Origin: an uncultured Prevotellaceae bacterium
Lineage (GTDB): Bacteria; Bacteroidota; Bacteroidia; Bacteroidales; Bacteroidaceae
DNA length: 7,154 bases
Assembly: GCA_946408305.1 (NCBI GenBank)
Contig: CAMJRQ010000062.1
Coordinates: forward strand, 1-7,154
Direction: 5' to 3'
Below the pieces are notes generated by a model, which was not told where the DNA came from, searched no databases, and saw nothing but the letters and a program-made list of their open reading frames with translations. The translations under genes and the position numbers were made by a program. Below, piece after piece: positions 6,831 to 7,154 of this stretch (the first letter of the stretch is position 1; each line of letters opens with the position of its first letter).

Positions 6831-6848
6831 TTTTATCTGAGCTTTTCC
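6819..6848. repeat. 8-bp inverted repeat between the two promoters
   Basis: GGAAAAGC (6819-6826) and GCTTTTCC (6841-6848) are perfect inverted arms with a 14-nt AT-rich centre. The centre contains the P1 -33 element (6827-6830), and the left arm lies in the P1 spacer. Transcripts from P2 would cross it and could fold it, but no U-run follows in the minus direction, so it is a poor terminator. Position suggests an operator or a fold in the P2 leader; that is inference. Confidence 0.5.
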
Positions 6849-6875
6849 GAGCGAGAGTACCTAAGACCGGCAGGT

Positions 6876-6907
6876 CAAAGGTACGAAAAGAAGAGCAGAA
6901 AAACAAA
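6876..6907 (-). promoter_or_regulatory. Bacteroidetes-type promoter P2 (distal)
   Basis: On the minus strand TTTG (6907-6904), a 20-bp spacer and TACCTTTG (6883-6876) repeat the P1 arrangement exactly, 77 bp further upstream. The 12-mer CAAAGGTACGAA (plus-strand reading) is identical in both copies. The start site would be near 6870, giving a leader of about 120 nt that passes through the dyad and P1. Confidence 0.75.
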
Positions 6908-6924
6908 GCCTGCTTTGAATTTTC

Positions 6925-7064
6925 TCACGCAGATGCACGCAGATATTCCTGATGAATTAGTTTCTGTCATTCTTCAACACCGACTCGTCGGCAGAAGCGA
7001 GCGCGCTTCGTTCTCTCACGACAGTAATGACCGTCTCAGCGAAAATCTGCGCGAATCTGCGCGA
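6925..7064. repeat. Inverted pair of CGCAGAT-containing arms
   Basis: The left arm 6925-6945 holds two CGCAGAT units ten bases apart. The right arm 7044-7064 holds two ATCTGCG units at the same ten-base period and is the reverse complement of the left at 17 of 21 positions. They flank 98 bp that contain two small hairpins: CCGAC/GTCGG (6980-6991) and GAAGCG/CGCTTC (6994-7009). No obvious target-site duplication borders the unit. It resembles short dispersed intergenic repeats of Bacteroidales; mobility is not shown. Confidence 0.6.
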
Positions 7065-7119
7065 AGCCCCCGCCCCTATCCAGAGCACTAAGGGAAGCAG
7101 GGGCACAAAATGCACAAGT

Positions 7120-7140
7120 GCAACTTTGCAACTTTGCAAC
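7120..7140. repeat. GCAACTTT short tandem repeat
   Basis: Two full GCAACTTT units (7120-7127, 7128-7135) are followed by a partial GCAAC. This is another 8-bp period, like the array at 5602-5643 but with a different sequence. It lies in the non-coding stretch near the window edge. Confidence 0.7.
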
Positions 7141-7154
7141 AAGAAGAATGAGCG

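Larger units (their letters stand above)
6751..7154. other. Non-coding region upstream of the DUF5063 operon
   Basis: About 400 bp without a supportable gene. From 6751 to about 6910 it holds the leader, both promoters and the dyad. From about 6920 to the edge it is made of repeats (inverted CGCAGAT arms, small hairpins, GCAACTTT tandem). The only open frame (61 codons on the minus strand, 7142-6957) crosses these repeats and has no recognisable protein features. I see no tRNA or other known RNA fold. Base composition is visibly more AT-rich than in the genes. Confidence 0.65.

Noticed and set aside
6957..7142. 61-codon minus-strand ORF (starts MLQSCKVAL)
   Set aside because: It is built across the GCAACTTT tandem and one CGCAGAT arm and contains the small hairpins. 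It has a hydrophobic stretch but no recognised motif or convincing start context, so chance is more likely.

Overview
The window looks like chromosomal DNA from a GC-rich member of the Bacteroidales, possibly Prevotellaceae-like. The taxon is inferred from three things: two promoters of the Bacteroidetes primary-sigma type (TTTG, 20 bp, TAnnTTTG), AT-rich leaders instead of strong Shine-Dalgarno sites, and protein families typical of that order (DUF5063, a single-domain DEDDy exonuclease, an AmgK-like phosphotransferase). All seven genes I can support lie on the minus strand, so transcription runs from high to low coordinates. The many long ORFs on the plus strand and in other frames are by-products of high GC.

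Layout in the direction of transcription. Positions 7154-6751 carry no convincing gene. They hold short repeats (a pair of inverted CGCAGAT-type arms and a GCAACTTT tandem) and two tandem promoters separated by a dyad. Next come a DUF5063 protein (6750-6229) and a 3'-5' exonuclease (6224-5622) whose last codons lie in an 8-bp tandem repeat. A short gap with a G/C-rich stem-loop leads to rlmI (5548-4361, 23S rRNA m5C1962 methyltransferase). After a 73-bp gap comes a tightly overlapping four-gene block: a NupG-type nucleoside/H+ symporter (4287-3016), rsmE (3019-2285, 16S rRNA m3U1498 methyltransferase), a membrane-anchored protein of unknown function (2288-1026), and an AmgK-like phosphotransferase that runs off the window edge (1038-1).

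Functionally the run mixes RNA maturation (RsmE, RlmI, possibly the exonuclease) with salvage-type functions: nucleoside import, and a sugar or aminoglycoside-type kinase that may act in cell-wall amino-sugar recycling. The overlaps of 4, 4 and 13 nt suggest translational coupling in the last four genes. I see no defence, phage, transposase or CRISPR signature. Nothing here clearly amounts to a new system. The least ordinary items are the doubled promoter with a dyad between its copies, the tandem repeat that ends a reading frame, the unknown membrane protein embedded in the coupled block, and the truncated phosphotransferase, which may be a two-domain fusion.
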